Shown in pieces: positions 35,695 to 46,577 of a stretch of DNA of 64,000 nt. Every line of letters begins with the position of its first letter. Within the stretch, counting starts at the first letter, position 1. A program made the translations under genes and the position numbers. The DNA is taken from positions 654,001 through 718,000 of the forward strand of contig LSRY02000048.1 of assembly GCA_001643675.2 (NCBI GenBank), read 5' to 3'. Under the pieces are notes generated by a model that saw only the letters and a program-made list of their open reading frames with translations, did no database searches and had not been told where the DNA came from. Origin of the DNA: Monocercomonoides exilis (lineage: Eukaryota > Preaxostyla > Oxymonadida > Polymastigidae).

Positions 35695-38600
35695 ATGTTT
35701 TTGGAATTAATTCTTTTCCAAGTTGCGATATTGATTTTCTCACAAGAAGATCCATTAATACCTTCAACAGTTTATGTGAAGCAAAGCGGGAAAGATGAAA
35801 ACAGCGGGTTGGAGATAGGAAAGGAAAAGCCATCATTGAAGGATGCATATAATCTGCTGAGAAATGACAGCGCATGCTTCATGAGAATTGTTGTTGATGA
35901 AAACCCATTGACTGCAGAAGTGATAACCTTCGGCAAGAACAAAGGAATTACGATCGAAGGAGTGAATAGCGATGGAAATGGAAATACCGAAGTGGCAATT
36001 GATTGCAACGTTCATCCAGGAAGTATTCTTTTTTATTGTGATGCCAATGCGGAATTCAAATATTTGGCATTCCATTTTCCGACAACATTGAGAACAGAGG
36101 ATCAAGCATCTTTTTCTTTGATAAATAGTGAATTATCCGTATTAACAATAAGAAACTGCAGGTTTGTTCGACCAGAAGTTACAGGGAACAGCATTGACTT
36201 TAATCTTGTGTGCACATCTGAAGGCTCATTGATAATGGACTCAGTTGAGTGCTCGGATGAAGCAAATTCATTAACATCGGAGAAAGAACTGTTTTTTGCA
36301 AACACATGTGAAACAGTGATATTGTCAAATATTACTTTGAAGAAAGTTGAAACAGATGCGTATGCTGTTTTCGAGGTCACAAGTGGAGAAAAATGTGATT
36401 TAACATTGAATAAAAGTACGTTTTCGGAATGCAAATCGCATTCTTACGGAACATTGCATTTTGATACTTCAAATGACCAAAGTACATTTACAGTTGGAGA
36501 TGGAGGTGTTTCCACTTTTTCATCTTGTAGTTGCAATGATAATCAAGGTTCTGGAGGAATATACCTACAAATGCCAGCAATTGAATCAGCAAATCAGATT
36601 AAATGGCCCGAAGACGGAACGAATCTGATATTTGACAAATGTACAGCAGGAGAAGTCGAGTCAAAAAGGAATATTGGAATATATTTGGAGATGGCTAATG
36701 ATTCATTATTCGAAGATATAGCATCAGCAATGAAGAAGAGTTTTGCAGCGAATTACACAAGAAGCAGAAATACGTGGAATATTGTTGGAATTGATTATTA
36801 TAATTACGAAGAAATTGATTTTGTATCCAAGTATTTAGATCCTTTACTGCCTCCATCGCAAGATGCATCAAAGATTTTTGCGAAGTTTGGAGGCACTGGG
36901 AATGGTGAAAGCTCAGAAAGACCAATTTACAGTTTGAAGGAGGCCAATGAATTGTTGGGAATGATCACAAGAGAAGACATATTTGGAATTGCAATATTAA
37001 AGTCTGATGATCCTATCCAAGCCGAAGAAATTACATTAAGCAAGAGCCGTGGAATAATCATTGAAGGAGTGAACAGCGATGGAAATGGAAACGTTGAAGT
37101 GGCTATCGATTGTGATGCCATAGCTTCAAGAGCTTTATTCACATGCGAAAAAGAGGTGGAATTCAAGTCTTTGGCGTTCAACTTTCCCATTTCTGGATCA
37201 GAATGGCCTGCTTTGGTTTTCGGAAATGAAATGTCAACCTTACTCACGATCAGCAATTGTCGATTTATCAGAATTGGAGCTCAATCATCAGAAGGAGGAA
37301 TTGTCACATGTGTCAATGGAGATGATTCTGTTGCAGGCAATCTTGTGAAGGTTGTAAGTGGAAAAGTTATGATGAATAATGTTTCATGCACAGATGATTC
37401 AATTTGTATTTCATTTTCGATTTCGCCATTTTATTTTGAAGGGGTCAGCGAAATTTCACTGAATGGAGTGGAGGTGAGCAATGTGAATGTTCAAAATGGA
37501 GCAGCGATTGTCATTAAAGATGGAGAAAGCACACCTTCAACAGTTTGCATTGAAGGACTGAGCATGAAGGAAGTGACATCAGAGAATGGAGATGTGGCTG
37601 GCTTGGAGATTTCTTTGAATTCAGAAGAATCAACAGTCGCGATTGGAAGAAACGACAAATGCACATTCAAGTCGTGTTCAGCACCGAATGGGAAAGTTGG
37701 GGCAATATTCATTGAGATGCCAAAGGCAACATCGAACATTCAGCTTCCAGCAGCAAACAATCTGGAGATAGACAGCTCGAACACAGCTGGCTCACAATCT
37801 TCTTCTCTGTTCATCATTGCGCCAGATTTTGATGAGTTCTGCAAACAGGAAAATGCATTTGAGTTTGCAAATGATTATGACAATTCAACAGCTGGGTGGA
37901 TTGTGGGAGCAAAAGATGCAGAATCAGAGCCAGAAGATGCGTATGAGAAGTATTTGAAAAGGAAGGAAGAGGAAAAAGATAAGCCAAAAGAAGAAGATAA
38001 AGATAAAGATAAAGATAAAGAGAAACCGAAGGAAGAGAAGGAAACAGAAGGAAAAGGAGGGAAGCAATTTCCTTGGTATATTGTTGTGATTGTTGTGTTA
38101 GCTTGTATGATTGTTGTGGTTGTGGCTGTATTTTCTGTTCTTCTTTTTGCTGAGAAGAAGAAGAGCTCAAAGAAGAGATGTGTGAATGTTGAGGAGGAGA
38201 AGGAAGAAGAAGAAGAAGAAGAAGAAGATGGATTATATGAGGGGGAAAAAGGAAGAGGAAGAGGAAGAGAAGGAGAAAGTGAACTGAAACAAGAACTAGA
38301 ACTGGAAGAAGAAGAAGAAGAAGAAGAAGAAGAAGAAGAAGAAGAATGCAGAACAACAAATAATCCTGTAATAATAAAACCAAATTCAATTGAAAATACA
38401 TCAGCCATTCAGCATTTGAACAATACAACACACGAAAATAACAAATCTTATAGACATTTACAGAAAGATGAGAGAAAAGAAGGAATAAGAAGTGAATTCA
38501 TTGAAGAAACATTAAGTCAGGTTTTATCATCATCATCTTCTTCTTCAATTTTGAATGAAGAAGAATTGCAAGCAAACAAAATGAATGTGAATTTGAAAGA

Positions 38601-38790
38601 ATTTGTAACAGAAACGAACACATTTTCATTGCAATCAAACAAACAAAATGAAGAAGAAGAAGAAGAGAAAGAAAAAGAAGAAGAGAAGGAAGATAATGAA
38701 GAAGAAGAAAAGCGGGAAAAAAAGAAGAGGAAGAAGAAAAAGAAGAAATCAAAGAAGAATGAAGAAAATGAGGAAGATGAAGAAAAATGA
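35695..38790 (+). CDS. type I membrane surface protein with two repeated modules
   Basis: 1031 aa from the ATG at 35695; an in-frame ATG at 35632 exists but would bury the signal peptide (MFLELILFQVAILIFS). The ectodomain contains two copies of one module about 360 residues apart: 'GITIEGVNSDGNGNTEVAID' and 'GIIIEGVNSDGNGNVEVAID'. Each is preceded by a degenerate module-start motif ('SGKDENSGLEIGKEKPSLKD' and 'GGTGNGESSERPIYSLKEA'). Cys-rich rungs such as 'RNCRF', 'SNCRF' and 'FSSCSCND' suggest a beta-helix. A hydrophobic membrane segment starts at 'WYIVVIVVLACMIVVVVAV' and runs to 'FSVLLF' (about 800-824). A cytoplasmic tail of about 205 residues follows, made mostly of Glu and Lys. It is related to the gene at 12315 but has almost no sequence identity outside motifs. 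Role unknown. Confidence 0.83.
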   Translation: MFLELILFQVAILIFSQEDPLIPSTVYVKQSGKDENSGLEIGKEKPSLKDAYNLLRNDSACFMRIVVDENPLTAEVITFGKNKGITIEGVNSDGNGNTEVAIDCNVHPGSILFYCDANAEFKYLAFHFPTTLRTEDQASFSLINSELSVLTIRNCRFVRPEVTGNSIDFNLVCTSEGSLIMDSVECSDEANSLTSEKELFFANTCETVILSNITLKKVETDAYAVFEVTSGEKCDLTLNKSTFSECKSHSYGTLHFDTSNDQSTFTVGDGGVSTFSSCSCNDNQGSGGIYLQMPAIESANQIKWPEDGTNLIFDKCTAGEVESKRNIGIYLEMANDSLFEDIASAMKKSFAANYTRSRNTWNIVGIDYYNYEEIDFVSKYLDPLLPPSQDASKIFAKFGGTGNGESSERPIYSLKEANELLGMITREDIFGIAILKSDDPIQAEEITLSKSRGIIIEGVNSDGNGNVEVAIDCDAIASRALFTCEKEVEFKSLAFNFPISGSEWPALVFGNEMSTLLTISNCRFIRIGAQSSEGGIVTCVNGDDSVAGNLVKVVSGKVMMNNVSCTDDSICISFSISPFYFEGVSEISLNGVEVSNVNVQNGAAIVIKDGESTPSTVCIEGLSMKEVTSENGDVAGLEISLNSEESTVAIGRNDKCTFKSCSAPNGKVGAIFIEMPKATSNIQLPAANNLEIDSSNTAGSQSSSLFIIAPDFDEFCKQENAFEFANDYDNSTAGWIVGAKDAESEPEDAYEKYLKRKEEEKDKPKEEDKDKDKDKEKPKEEKETEGKGGKQFPWYIVVIVVLACMIVVVVAVFSVLLFAEKKKSSKKRCVNVEEEKEEEEEEEEDGLYEGEKGRGRGREGESELKQELELEEEEEEEEEEEEEECRTTNNPVIIKPNSIENTSAIQHLNNTTHENNKSYRHLQKDERKEGIRSEFIEETLSQVLSSSSSSSILNEEELQANKMNVNLKEFVTETNTFSLQSNKQNEEEEEEKEKEEEKEDNEEEEKREKKKRKKKKKKSKKNEENEEDEEK

Positions 38791-39933
38791 AGAGCAAAAT
38801 GAAAAAAAAATTTGAATAAAAACAAATTGAATGAGATGGAAGAAGAAAGAAAGAAAGAAGGAGAAAGAGAGAAAGAGAAAGAGAGAAAAAGAGAAAATTG
38901 ATATTCATATCGGATTAAAGGAAGGGAAAGAAAGGAAAAGAAGTGAAGAAAGATTTGAAGAAAAGACGAGTTTTCTGGAAATTAATGAAGAAATTGATAG
39001 CAATTGAAAGATTTCACAAAAAGAAAAGAAGAAAAGAAAAGAAAAGAAAAATGAAAGAAGAAATGAATTAAAATTGAAAAAAGGCACAAAGCAGAAGAAA
39101 TTTCATCTGAAGAACAAAAACAAGAATAAACACAAGAAAATAGGATGTTATTATTATTATCTTATCACCCTATCTATCTTATCTTGTCTTATCTAAATTT
39201 TATTTCTTAATTACTTAATTTCTTTTTCATTTTTAATTTTTTTTTAACATTTTCTTTCTGAGAATACGTGATGCTTCTCCTTTTTGATAATTTTCTTATT
39301 TTCAAAAGAAAACATCAACATAACTTCTTCTTCTTCATTTTCTTCTTCATTTTCTTCTTCATTATCTTCTTATTTTCTTCTCTCTTCATGCTTTTTTAAA
39401 CTAATTCGCACCTTTATGCTTCTGTTTTTTTAAATGAAAATTGAGAATCATTTTCTCAATTAATTTGTTTGAAATTTCATTTTTTTAAACAAGAAAAATT
39501 CCATTGAATGACTTTCTTAATCATCCTTCTGTGTAATTCGTCTATTTCTTTCTGTTTTATATTTTTTGTTTTTTTCTTCTCTTTTGTTTTCTTTTTGAAA
39601 TTCATTGATTTCTTTTTTTTAAAAAGAGAATAACAAAGGTTATTTTTCACCACAATTATTATTTATTCAATTAAAGAAAAGTTTTCTTTGATTGTTGAAT
39701 GAGTTGTGAAGCAACTTTTTTGAAGATATTTGGAAAATAGAGATGATTATCGTGTTGTTTTTCATTGCCCTCGTTCAATAATATTAAAAACTGTTTGTAT
39801 TTTATAGTCATTCTTTCGTTTTGAAGTATCTTTGAAGAGATTCTTTGAAGTACTTTTTGAAAAAAATTCATTGAAGAATTGCTTTTTTATTTAATTATTA
39901 CCAATTGAAAATGAATAAAAAATGGAACAGAAT
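38791..39933. other. intergenic with strand-asymmetric simple sequence
   Basis: 38791-39130 continues the nearly pure purine plus strand of the preceding gene's tail (GAAAGAAAG units). 39318-39388 is the reverse, a pyrimidine-rich plus strand with 12-base TTCTTCATTTTC-like tandem units. From 39400 on it is ordinary AT-rich DNA with no gene recognised. Confidence 0.6.
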
Positions 39934-40296
39934 TCAAACAAAAAGAGTTAGATTTTTCTTTTTCTTATGAAAAGCGCTTTGATTTTTATTATTAAAATTA
40001 GAAACAATCAAAAATATTCCCTGCTTCCTCCTGATTCTCCCAATAAAAAACTCTTTCTCTCGTTCTTTCTTCCATTTCTTTGGATCCTTTTGATGCACCT
40101 CCCCTTCTCCTTCTGAATGAAATCTGTTGTTTGTCTCATCCAAAATAGCATTTCCACTGCTCTTTTGTGAAATTCCTTTGACTGTTTCTTTCATCATCTT
40201 TGTGTTATTCTTTCTTTTTATCCTCATTTCTTTCTCTTTCTTCTTCTTCTTCTTCTCCAATTTCTTTCTTTCTCTGCTCATCAAAAGCGAACACAA
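39934..40296 (-). CDS. doubtful 120-aa basic reading frame
   Basis: A minus-strand frame starts with a Lys/Arg-rich stretch and continues with a less repetitive 'SSGNAILDETNNRFHSEGEG' and 'FFIGRIRRKQGIFLIVSNF'. The second half is not simple repeat, so it may be a real small gene or the last exon of a decayed one. There is no family match and no splice partner found. Confidence 0.2.
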   Translation of the reverse strand: MCSLLMSRERKKLEKKKKKKEKEMRIKRKNNTKMMKETVKGISQKSSGNAILDETNNRFHSEGEGEVHQKDPKKWKKEREKEFFIGRIRRKQGIFLIVSNFNNKNQSAFHKKKKNLTLFV

Positions 40297-40482
40297 AGCT
40301 CCTTTTCCAATTTATCGAATGAAATTTTTCAGATTTTATATTCAGCTTTTTCAAAAAGTATTATTTCTCTTTCCCCATTTTCATTGAACAGAATTGTTTC
40401 CTTCAACATTTTCTTTCCTCTTCTCTTCAGCTTCCATTTGAAGAATTAAAAGATAGCTCAATTAGAAGGAAAAGAAGAAGAA

Positions 40483-40735
40483 ATGGATGGTGACGATGAC
40501 GACGACGACGACGACGACGAAGAAGAAGAAGAAGAAGAAGAAGAAGAAGAAGAAGAAGAAGAAGAGGAAGAGGAAGAGGAAGAGGAAGAGGAAGAGGAAG
40601 AGGAAGAGGAAGAGGAAGAAGAGGAGGAGGAGGAGGAGGAGGAAGAAGAAGAAGAAGAAGAAGAAGAAGAAGAAGAAGAGGAAGAGGAAGAGGAAGAGGA
40701 AGAGGAAGAGGAAGAGGAAGAGGAAGAATTTTAAT
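40483..40735. repeat. GAC/GAA/GAGGAA trinucleotide tract
   Basis: About 250 bp of GAC, then GAA, then GAGGAA units, all in one phase. It reads as Asp then poly-Glu on plus (an 83-codon frame) and as a Ser-rich run on minus. It adjoins a minus-strand relic whose C-terminal part is Ser-rich, so it probably expanded from that coding tract. Confidence 0.9.
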
Positions 40736-41330
40736 GAGAAGAGAAGGAGGAAGATAAAGATGATGAAGAAGATTGTGCAGATGATGTTGATGATGGTAAT
40801 GTTAGTGATTGAGAAGAAGAAGAAGGAGAAGAAGAAGAATTTTTGAATGTTGTTTTCGATGCCTGCAAGGTGTTCATCACAAAGCAGCTCAAATGCAGAA
40901 AAGCTGTGAATTTTTCATCTGAAAACGATGTTGATATAAAAATGATGGATTGTTGAGACATTCGAAAAGATGTCCTTTCATTCTTTAACACATTTTCATC
41001 ACACTTATATTGCTGAAGCAAAAAGGGGAGAGTTTTTGAATTGTCTGATGAAAGCCTCATTTCCACAAGAGCATCTTCCTTGAGAAAACAAATGTTTTTT
41101 CCATTCATCTTCGTTCTGATGGAGCAGAAGCTGAAATGTCGGTCATTTCCTTTCATATCGATAATATCAAAGCTTTTGGTCTCTGAATAATAATAATTAT
41201 TATTTATGTATTTTTTTCATTGCTCCTTTGCAACAGAGTCGTCTTTGAAAAATTCCTTTTCCAATCTCTTTTCATCCGAGGCAAATGTATTTTGCAACCA
41301 ATAATGCTCAATCATTCGAATAGAAAAGGA
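40731..41330 (-). pseudogene. relic of an unidentified protein-coding gene
   Basis: The minus-strand frame 41156-40731 and its upstream extension in the same phase read 'IEHYWLQNTFASDEKRLEKE' and 'FFKDDSVAKEQ'. After a TGA near 41227 they continue 'KGNDRHFSFCSIRTKMNGKN' and 'CFLKEDALVEMRLSSDNSKT', then 'LPFLLQQYKC' and 'RMSQQSIIFIST'. The sequence ends in a Ser-rich run that merges with the trinucleotide tract. Residue use is that of a folded protein and the frame is preserved across about 200 codons with one stop, so it was coding until recently. I do not recognise the domain. 5' sequence up to about 41900 may belong to it but is broken. Confidence 0.5.
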
Positions 41331-42017
41331 TGAGCAAAACGCATTGTCGAATTCTCATCAAGCGCAAAGCCAGGCAGCTTGGTCAGTGCAAAACCAATTT
41401 TAATCGTGTTGCTTCAAATAATCCATTTTTTGATAGCCCAAGATGCTTTTGCAATAAAGTCATTCAACCTTTTTCTTCCACCACTCAATTTGTTTTTTAC
41501 AAAGAATTGTCAATCATTTTTTGCTTGTTTTATCCATTTCTATTTTGGCATTTTACACTTCTTTTGTCTTCTGCAATCACTTCAATCCTTTTGAATGAAA
41601 TCAGAAACAGTAAAAGCAACCAACCAACGAGGTCCTTCGAGAATGCAAACATTAGCTGTTCTTTGGTTTTTGTCAAAACAATCAATAACTCAAAAAAGTC
41701 ATGAAACTCTTCTTCTCAATCTTTTTGCTTGATTGCAGTCGTCTTTCCCATCAAATTCCATTTCTATATCTTTAATTAATTCAATTCCAAAATGGGAAGA
41801 AATCAATTTCATAGAGCATCATGAATCGAATAATAATTCTCCATTTGTTTTTGATGAATATTTGTTGGTTTGATCAACAGGAAACAAAAAACTGCCATTT
41901 CTTGCCTCACTCAGCCAAATCAGGCTGCTTTCATAGAACTCGTTTCTGATATTTATTTGGTTTTGCTTAAATATTTTGTATATTCTTTGCGAATAGATTG
42001 CACTTTAAATAAACAGA
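41331..42017. other. unassigned, possibly eroded coding sequence
   Basis: Frames on both strands are short. Minus-strand pieces such as 'DFFELLIVLTKTKEQLMF' could extend the relic at 40731-41330, but shifts and stops prevent a confident join. Confidence 0.35.
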
Positions 42018-43450
42018 ATGGAAGAATTCATTGATTGTAGAACCGAAGACGGAAATCGAGAGATGGCCCCAAATGAAAAGTTTTCAAGTTTGTTCATTTT
42101 AACAGACTTTTTTTGAAAGCACAATTGTTTTTATCATTGGAATAAAATTTTTTCTTTAGAATTACTTGAGGAATTGAAAAATTGCAGCGTTACAGAACAA
42201 AAAATGAAAATTGAAGAAATAAATAGATTGATAGAAGAAATGAATAAAAAAGAACTTAAGTATGTTTACACAACAGAACTGCTCGATAAAATCGATCAAA
42301 TGATTGATGAAGAGAAACTGATGATGGGAAATTCAATTTTGCTGCTGAGGCACATGGGATATTGCAAAGAGTAGAAATAATTTTGGAGTTTAAGCTTTGA
42401 AAAATCTTGTTTGTGCAAAAGATTCAAAGAGATGATTGTTAAAGAAGAACAGAAAAAAGAAGGAAATGACGAAAAGCTTTTTATTAACCTCATTGAATGT
42501 TATCTTTTGCTTGATAACCGGTTTTCTTTGGATCTATATCCAATCTGTGTTCCTTGCCTTATAAAAGTTTCATTGAAGAAAGAGGAAGATGAGGAAACGC
42601 AAAAAGAAGTGGAAATAGCTCTTTTGGCATTGAGTCGTATTGATGATCGTAATGTTTGAGTATTTCTATTTTATTTTTGAAGTTATTAAAATTTTTTCAT
42701 GTTTTTGAATAGAAAATTGAAAGAGATCTTTATCTGAATGAAGTCAAAGAAATTATTCAGTATCATCAGAAACATCGGAATCTGACGCGACTTGCCTATC
42801 AGTCTGCTTGGGGGTTTTTGATAAAAAGATTTTTGTTAGACAAAAGCTTGGAAGTTGTTATTGCGAATGAGCTGCATTTTGAGAGAGAGGTAGAAAGCGA
42901 ACTGGATGGACTGATGCAAAGCGTGGATTGGAAGAAGAAAGAAGAAGAGATGGGGGAAACAGAAAGGAAAGCAATGGATATTATTTCGAGATGGATCAGC
43001 TCAATTCGTTATAACTTCTTTTCATGTAATTTGTGGAATGAAGAATATGCTGAGCTTATCAGCCGCATTGTTGATCTGTTTCGAGCATCAAGAGATAATC
43101 ACAATGAAATGGGCAAGGAATGCATTCAATCAATAAAAGCAGTTGCAAAATATAGAACTGTGAAACTTGATGACTTGCTGAAAAGTGGTGTCATTGATGC
43201 TGGTTTGGAGGAGATTCAGCGGCCAACGCCGAATGAAAGAATGACATATGAAAGCTTGAAATTTTATTATATGCTTTCATTGCGTTTCAAAGGAATGACG
43301 GGTGATGAAATGGAAGAAGCGAAAAGAAAAGAGTTGAAAAGGAAAATGCTTGAAAAGATGGAAGAAAAGGGAGTCGAAGATATCTTCAATAGCTTTCAAG
43401 AAACGTTTAGATTCTTTTTTCCTGATGATAGCGGATTCATTCATCTTTGA
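42018..43450 (+). pseudogene. near-intact helical-repeat family gene with two stops
   Basis: Same exon plan as the intact paralogue at 44018-45460: exons 42018-42087, 42160-42653 and 42713-43450, with GT-AG introns at the same places and phases and a first exon of identical length (70 nt). Typical parts are 'NEKFSKLLEELKNCSVTEQK', 'NSILLLRHMGYC', 'RFKEMIVKEEQKKE' and 'NEVKEIIQYHQKHRNLTRLA'. Later parts are 'VIANELHFEREVESELDGLM' and 'LWNEEYAELISRIVDLF'. Inside exon 2 TAG (about 42374) and TAA (about 42380) fall where the paralogue has Leu and Tyr, with no gap in the alignment. The C-terminus also diverges ('FPDDSGFIHL') and lacks the paralogue's 'ISDYFV' end. It is best read as a recently inactivated copy. 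Function of the family is unknown. Confidence 0.8.
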
Positions 43451-44017
43451 ATATTTCACACCTTCTTTTTAAGGCTTGAGGAAACGAAAAGCTTTGCATT
43501 TTGTAACACAAAATTTTTATTTTTCTTGCTTCAACATTTTATTAAAAATAGAAAACAACCGAATATTATTTTCAACGTATACATACATTATTGTTTGTTC
43601 GTTTCTCGTTATTTAATTGACAAATATCTCAAAAAGAGAAAAAATAAACAATAAAATTGGAAGTTCATCAATCCATTTTTGAAAGATAAATTTAAAGGTT
43701 ATTTTTTTTCACAATTTATTGTGTTATCAGGATGAAAATGAAAATTTGTCTTTTCATCTCGAAAAAAGTGTTTCTGTTAAAAAGAATCATGAATTAACAA
43801 AAATTCCTTATTCATATTGCACTAATATTTGATCACTTCGACATATTTTAAATACAAAAGTCAATTCTTTTGAAAATTATTAACGGTTGTTTCATCCCTT
43901 TTGCAGAATTCCCCATTAAAAAAAAACACAAAAAGTTCTTCAAGGGATTGCATTCCATTTGCGAAATGATGCCAAAAGAAAAAATATAAGTTGCAAAATA
44001 AATAACATGTCATTTCC
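43451..44017. other. intergenic between convergent paralogues
   Basis: 567 bp, AT-rich, between the 3' ends of the two inverted family members. No gene or clear repeat was found, and the paralogy does not visibly extend into it. Confidence 0.55.
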
Positions 44018-45460
44018 TCAAACATAAACAAAATAATCAGAAATCTTCAACATTAATTGAAAATAATATTTTCTGCTAAAAAAACTAAATAATTCGTGAA
44101 AGCTTGTGATGATGTCTTCGTATCCTTCTTCTTCCAGCTTTTCAAAAACCTTCCTTTTTGCTGCCTTTCTTTTAACTTCTTCCATTTCATCTTTCTTTTC
44201 TTTCGCTCTCCTTGAAATACTCAAAAAGAAGTTCAAGCTAAAATATTCACTATTTTTATTCAATGTTTGGCGATGGATCTCCTCCAAAACAGCATCAATA
44301 GCACCACCATTCAGCAAGTCTTCAACTTTAACAACTCTATTTCCTGCTGCTTCTCTCAAGGGAAATATGCACCAACAGCAAATATCTCTGAATTTATCAT
44401 CCGCTGCTCCATATACCTGAACAATGCTTCCTATAAGTTCAACATATTCTTCATTCCACAATTCGCATGAGTGAAAATAAGACGTTATTGTTTTGAGCCA
44501 CCTCATTATTATAAACACTTTCTCCTTTTCTTTTTCTCCTTCCTCTTCTTTCCCTCTCTCCCAATCCACACATTTTGACAATTCTTCCAAGTCTCTTCTT
44601 GCTTCTCTTGCAAAATGAAGTTCATTCACAATCACTTCATTCAAGCTTTTGTCTTTGTACAATCTGTATAACAAAAATTCCCAAGCTGATTGATAGGCAA
44701 GTTGTGTCAGATTGTGATGCTCCTGGTGATACTGGATTATCTCTTTGATCTTGCTCAAATACAGTTCTTTTGGCACTTTCTATAAAAATCGGAAAAAATC
44801 AATAACTTCAAAAATGAAAAAGAAATAAACATACATAAAATTCAATATTGCACAAAGCCAGTAAAGCTATTTCCGCTTCTTTCTGAATCTCCTCGTTTTC
44901 CTCTTTCTTCGAGGCAACTTTCAGAAGGCAAGGTACAATTATTGAAGACACTTCAGATGAAGGCCATCTGTTCAACAACAAGTAGCATTCGCAGAGATCA
45001 ACCAGAAGCTTTTCATCCTTTTCTTCTATCATCATCTTTTCTTTAACGATCATATCCTGAAATCGATTGCTCAAAAAAGAATAATTAAATGTAAAATCAC
45101 AAAAGTATTTCAGCATTTGGCAATATCCAACATGTTTCAACAACAAAATTGCGTTTCCCCATGATAATGTCTTTTCTTCAATCATTTTGTCCATTTTGTT
45201 GAATGTTTCTTCGTTGAAAATTGAATTGAATTCTTCTTTATTCACTCCATCAACTATTTTATTCATTTCTTCAATTTTTTGTCTTTGCTCATCTGTTGGA
45301 CGATGCTCAAGCTCACAAAGCGATTCTTCAAAAGGCATTCACAATATAAAATTAATTCTTTATTGTTAAATCCAAATAAAAAAAGAAAACTTGAAAAATG
45401 CTCGGTTCTGGTCATAGCCTGAATTCCTTCTTCAGAATTTTCATCGTTGTGCACACTCAT
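44018..45460 (-). CDS. helical-repeat protein of an oxymonad-type family, 440 aa
   Basis: Three exons: 45460-45391, 45325-44835, 44779-44018; introns of 65 and 55 bp with GT-AG ends and consistent phase (junctions 'EHFSK|SLCELEH' and 'IEFY|KVPKELYL'). The N-terminal half reads 'QRQKIEEMNKIVDGVNKEEF', 'GNAILLLKHVGYCQMLKYF' and 'LVDLCECYLLLNRW'. The second half reads 'IKEIIQYHQEHHNLTQLAYQ', 'VIVNELHFAREARRDLEEL' and 'LWNEEYVELIGSIVQVYG', then 'VVKVEDLLNGGAIDAVLEEI', ending 'LKISDYFVYV'. It appears all-helical, in repeats of about 40 residues, compatible with an armadillo/HEAT fold; no signal or membrane segment is present. Dead relatives lie at 2095-2785 and 42018-43450. I recall many such proteins in Monocercomonoides, without known function. 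Confidence 0.82.
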
Positions 45461-46577
45461 TCTGTTTTTTGCAAAAAATATTCAAAAAGAGGAATAAAGC
45501 CTCGCAAATAAAAAAATTATAGATAAATACAAACATCGTTGATTATCTTTCAGTCTTAAAATGATCCTTATTCAATCTATTTTGGTATTGCTTTATAAAA
45601 AAAAGCAAAAGATATTGATAAGATGTCTCAAGGATTAGCTTGTGAAAGTCCAAAAAAGAAAAGCCTTTGTTTTCTGATCAAACCAACATATTATTGAATT
45701 GATATCGATTTTTTCTTTTTTTCAAAAATTCATTTGCTTTTTGAGAACATATTTAACTGACTTCGGAATAAAATAAATTGCACAAATTTAAGACGAGATT
45801 AGGTGCAGATTAAAAGGGAAACAATCTTTAAAATGAGTGAATGAATGTAATTTTTCATTTTTCAGCAAAGATGAATGAGACTGAAGACAAAATCATGGGA
45901 TATAAGAGAAACATTGCATCTTTTGTGGATTGCTGCATTTTGAGCTCATTTCTTTATGTCTCATGGGTTGCGAAAGATGAAAAGAAATGAATAATTGAAA
46001 AATTCACTGATTGCTTGAACAAAAGAAATGAACTTTAGCAACAAGAACATAATCATCGAATGGTTGAAGAATAAAATTTTGTTTTTTAATTGCTTAATTA
46101 TCATGTCTTTTTCGGAAAACGATGAAGGCCAGCTTCTACAGTAAAAATGGAGAATACCAAGTTTTTGAGACTGAATCATCAAAAGAAACATATTCGTATC
46201 TTTGGATGTTATTAAAAGATAAATTCATTTATGGCCATTTTTATTAAAGTTGAAATTAGATTTGAGAAGAATGAAGAAGATAACTTTTCCAAGAGACACA
46301 TCCAAAAAACACACCAGCCCGTTTATTCCTCAGCAAATGAAAAAGAGAATGGAGTTTTGGAAGAAAGTTATTTTTATCAAATTCAATTAATTTTATTTCA
46401 GAATGAAGAAAAAGACAACCATTTCGATTATTATTATTTGGTGATTCTTTTGTGTTGTTGCTGAGATTAACGATTAACTTTTTAGGATGTTCTCCAATCA
46501 TCTTCAGGCCTTCAGCAAAACACGACAACAAATATGAATAACTGGAATGTTATTAGCATCATTTGTCAGATGGAAAT
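45461..46577. other. AT-rich intergenic
   Basis: A 39-codon frame starts at an ATG near 45871 ('NETEDKIMGYKRNIASFVDC', ending 'VAKDEKK'). It looks protein-like but has no family or splice partner. Otherwise only chance frames are seen. Confidence 0.4.

Noticed and set aside
37814-38431. 205-codon Leu/Ser-rich minus-strand frame
   Set aside because: Antisense of the Glu/Lys-rich tail of surface protein 2.
40483-40734. 83-codon Asp/Glu protein
   Set aside because: Pure trinucleotide repeat with no non-repetitive sequence; explained as a simple-sequence tract.
42374-42382. TAA and TAG as glutamine codons (as known in the oxymonad Streblomastix)
   Set aside because: Long reconstructed genes contain no internal TAA or TAG and several genes end in them (18857, 27664, 63319); the paralogue has Leu and Tyr, not Gln, at these sites.
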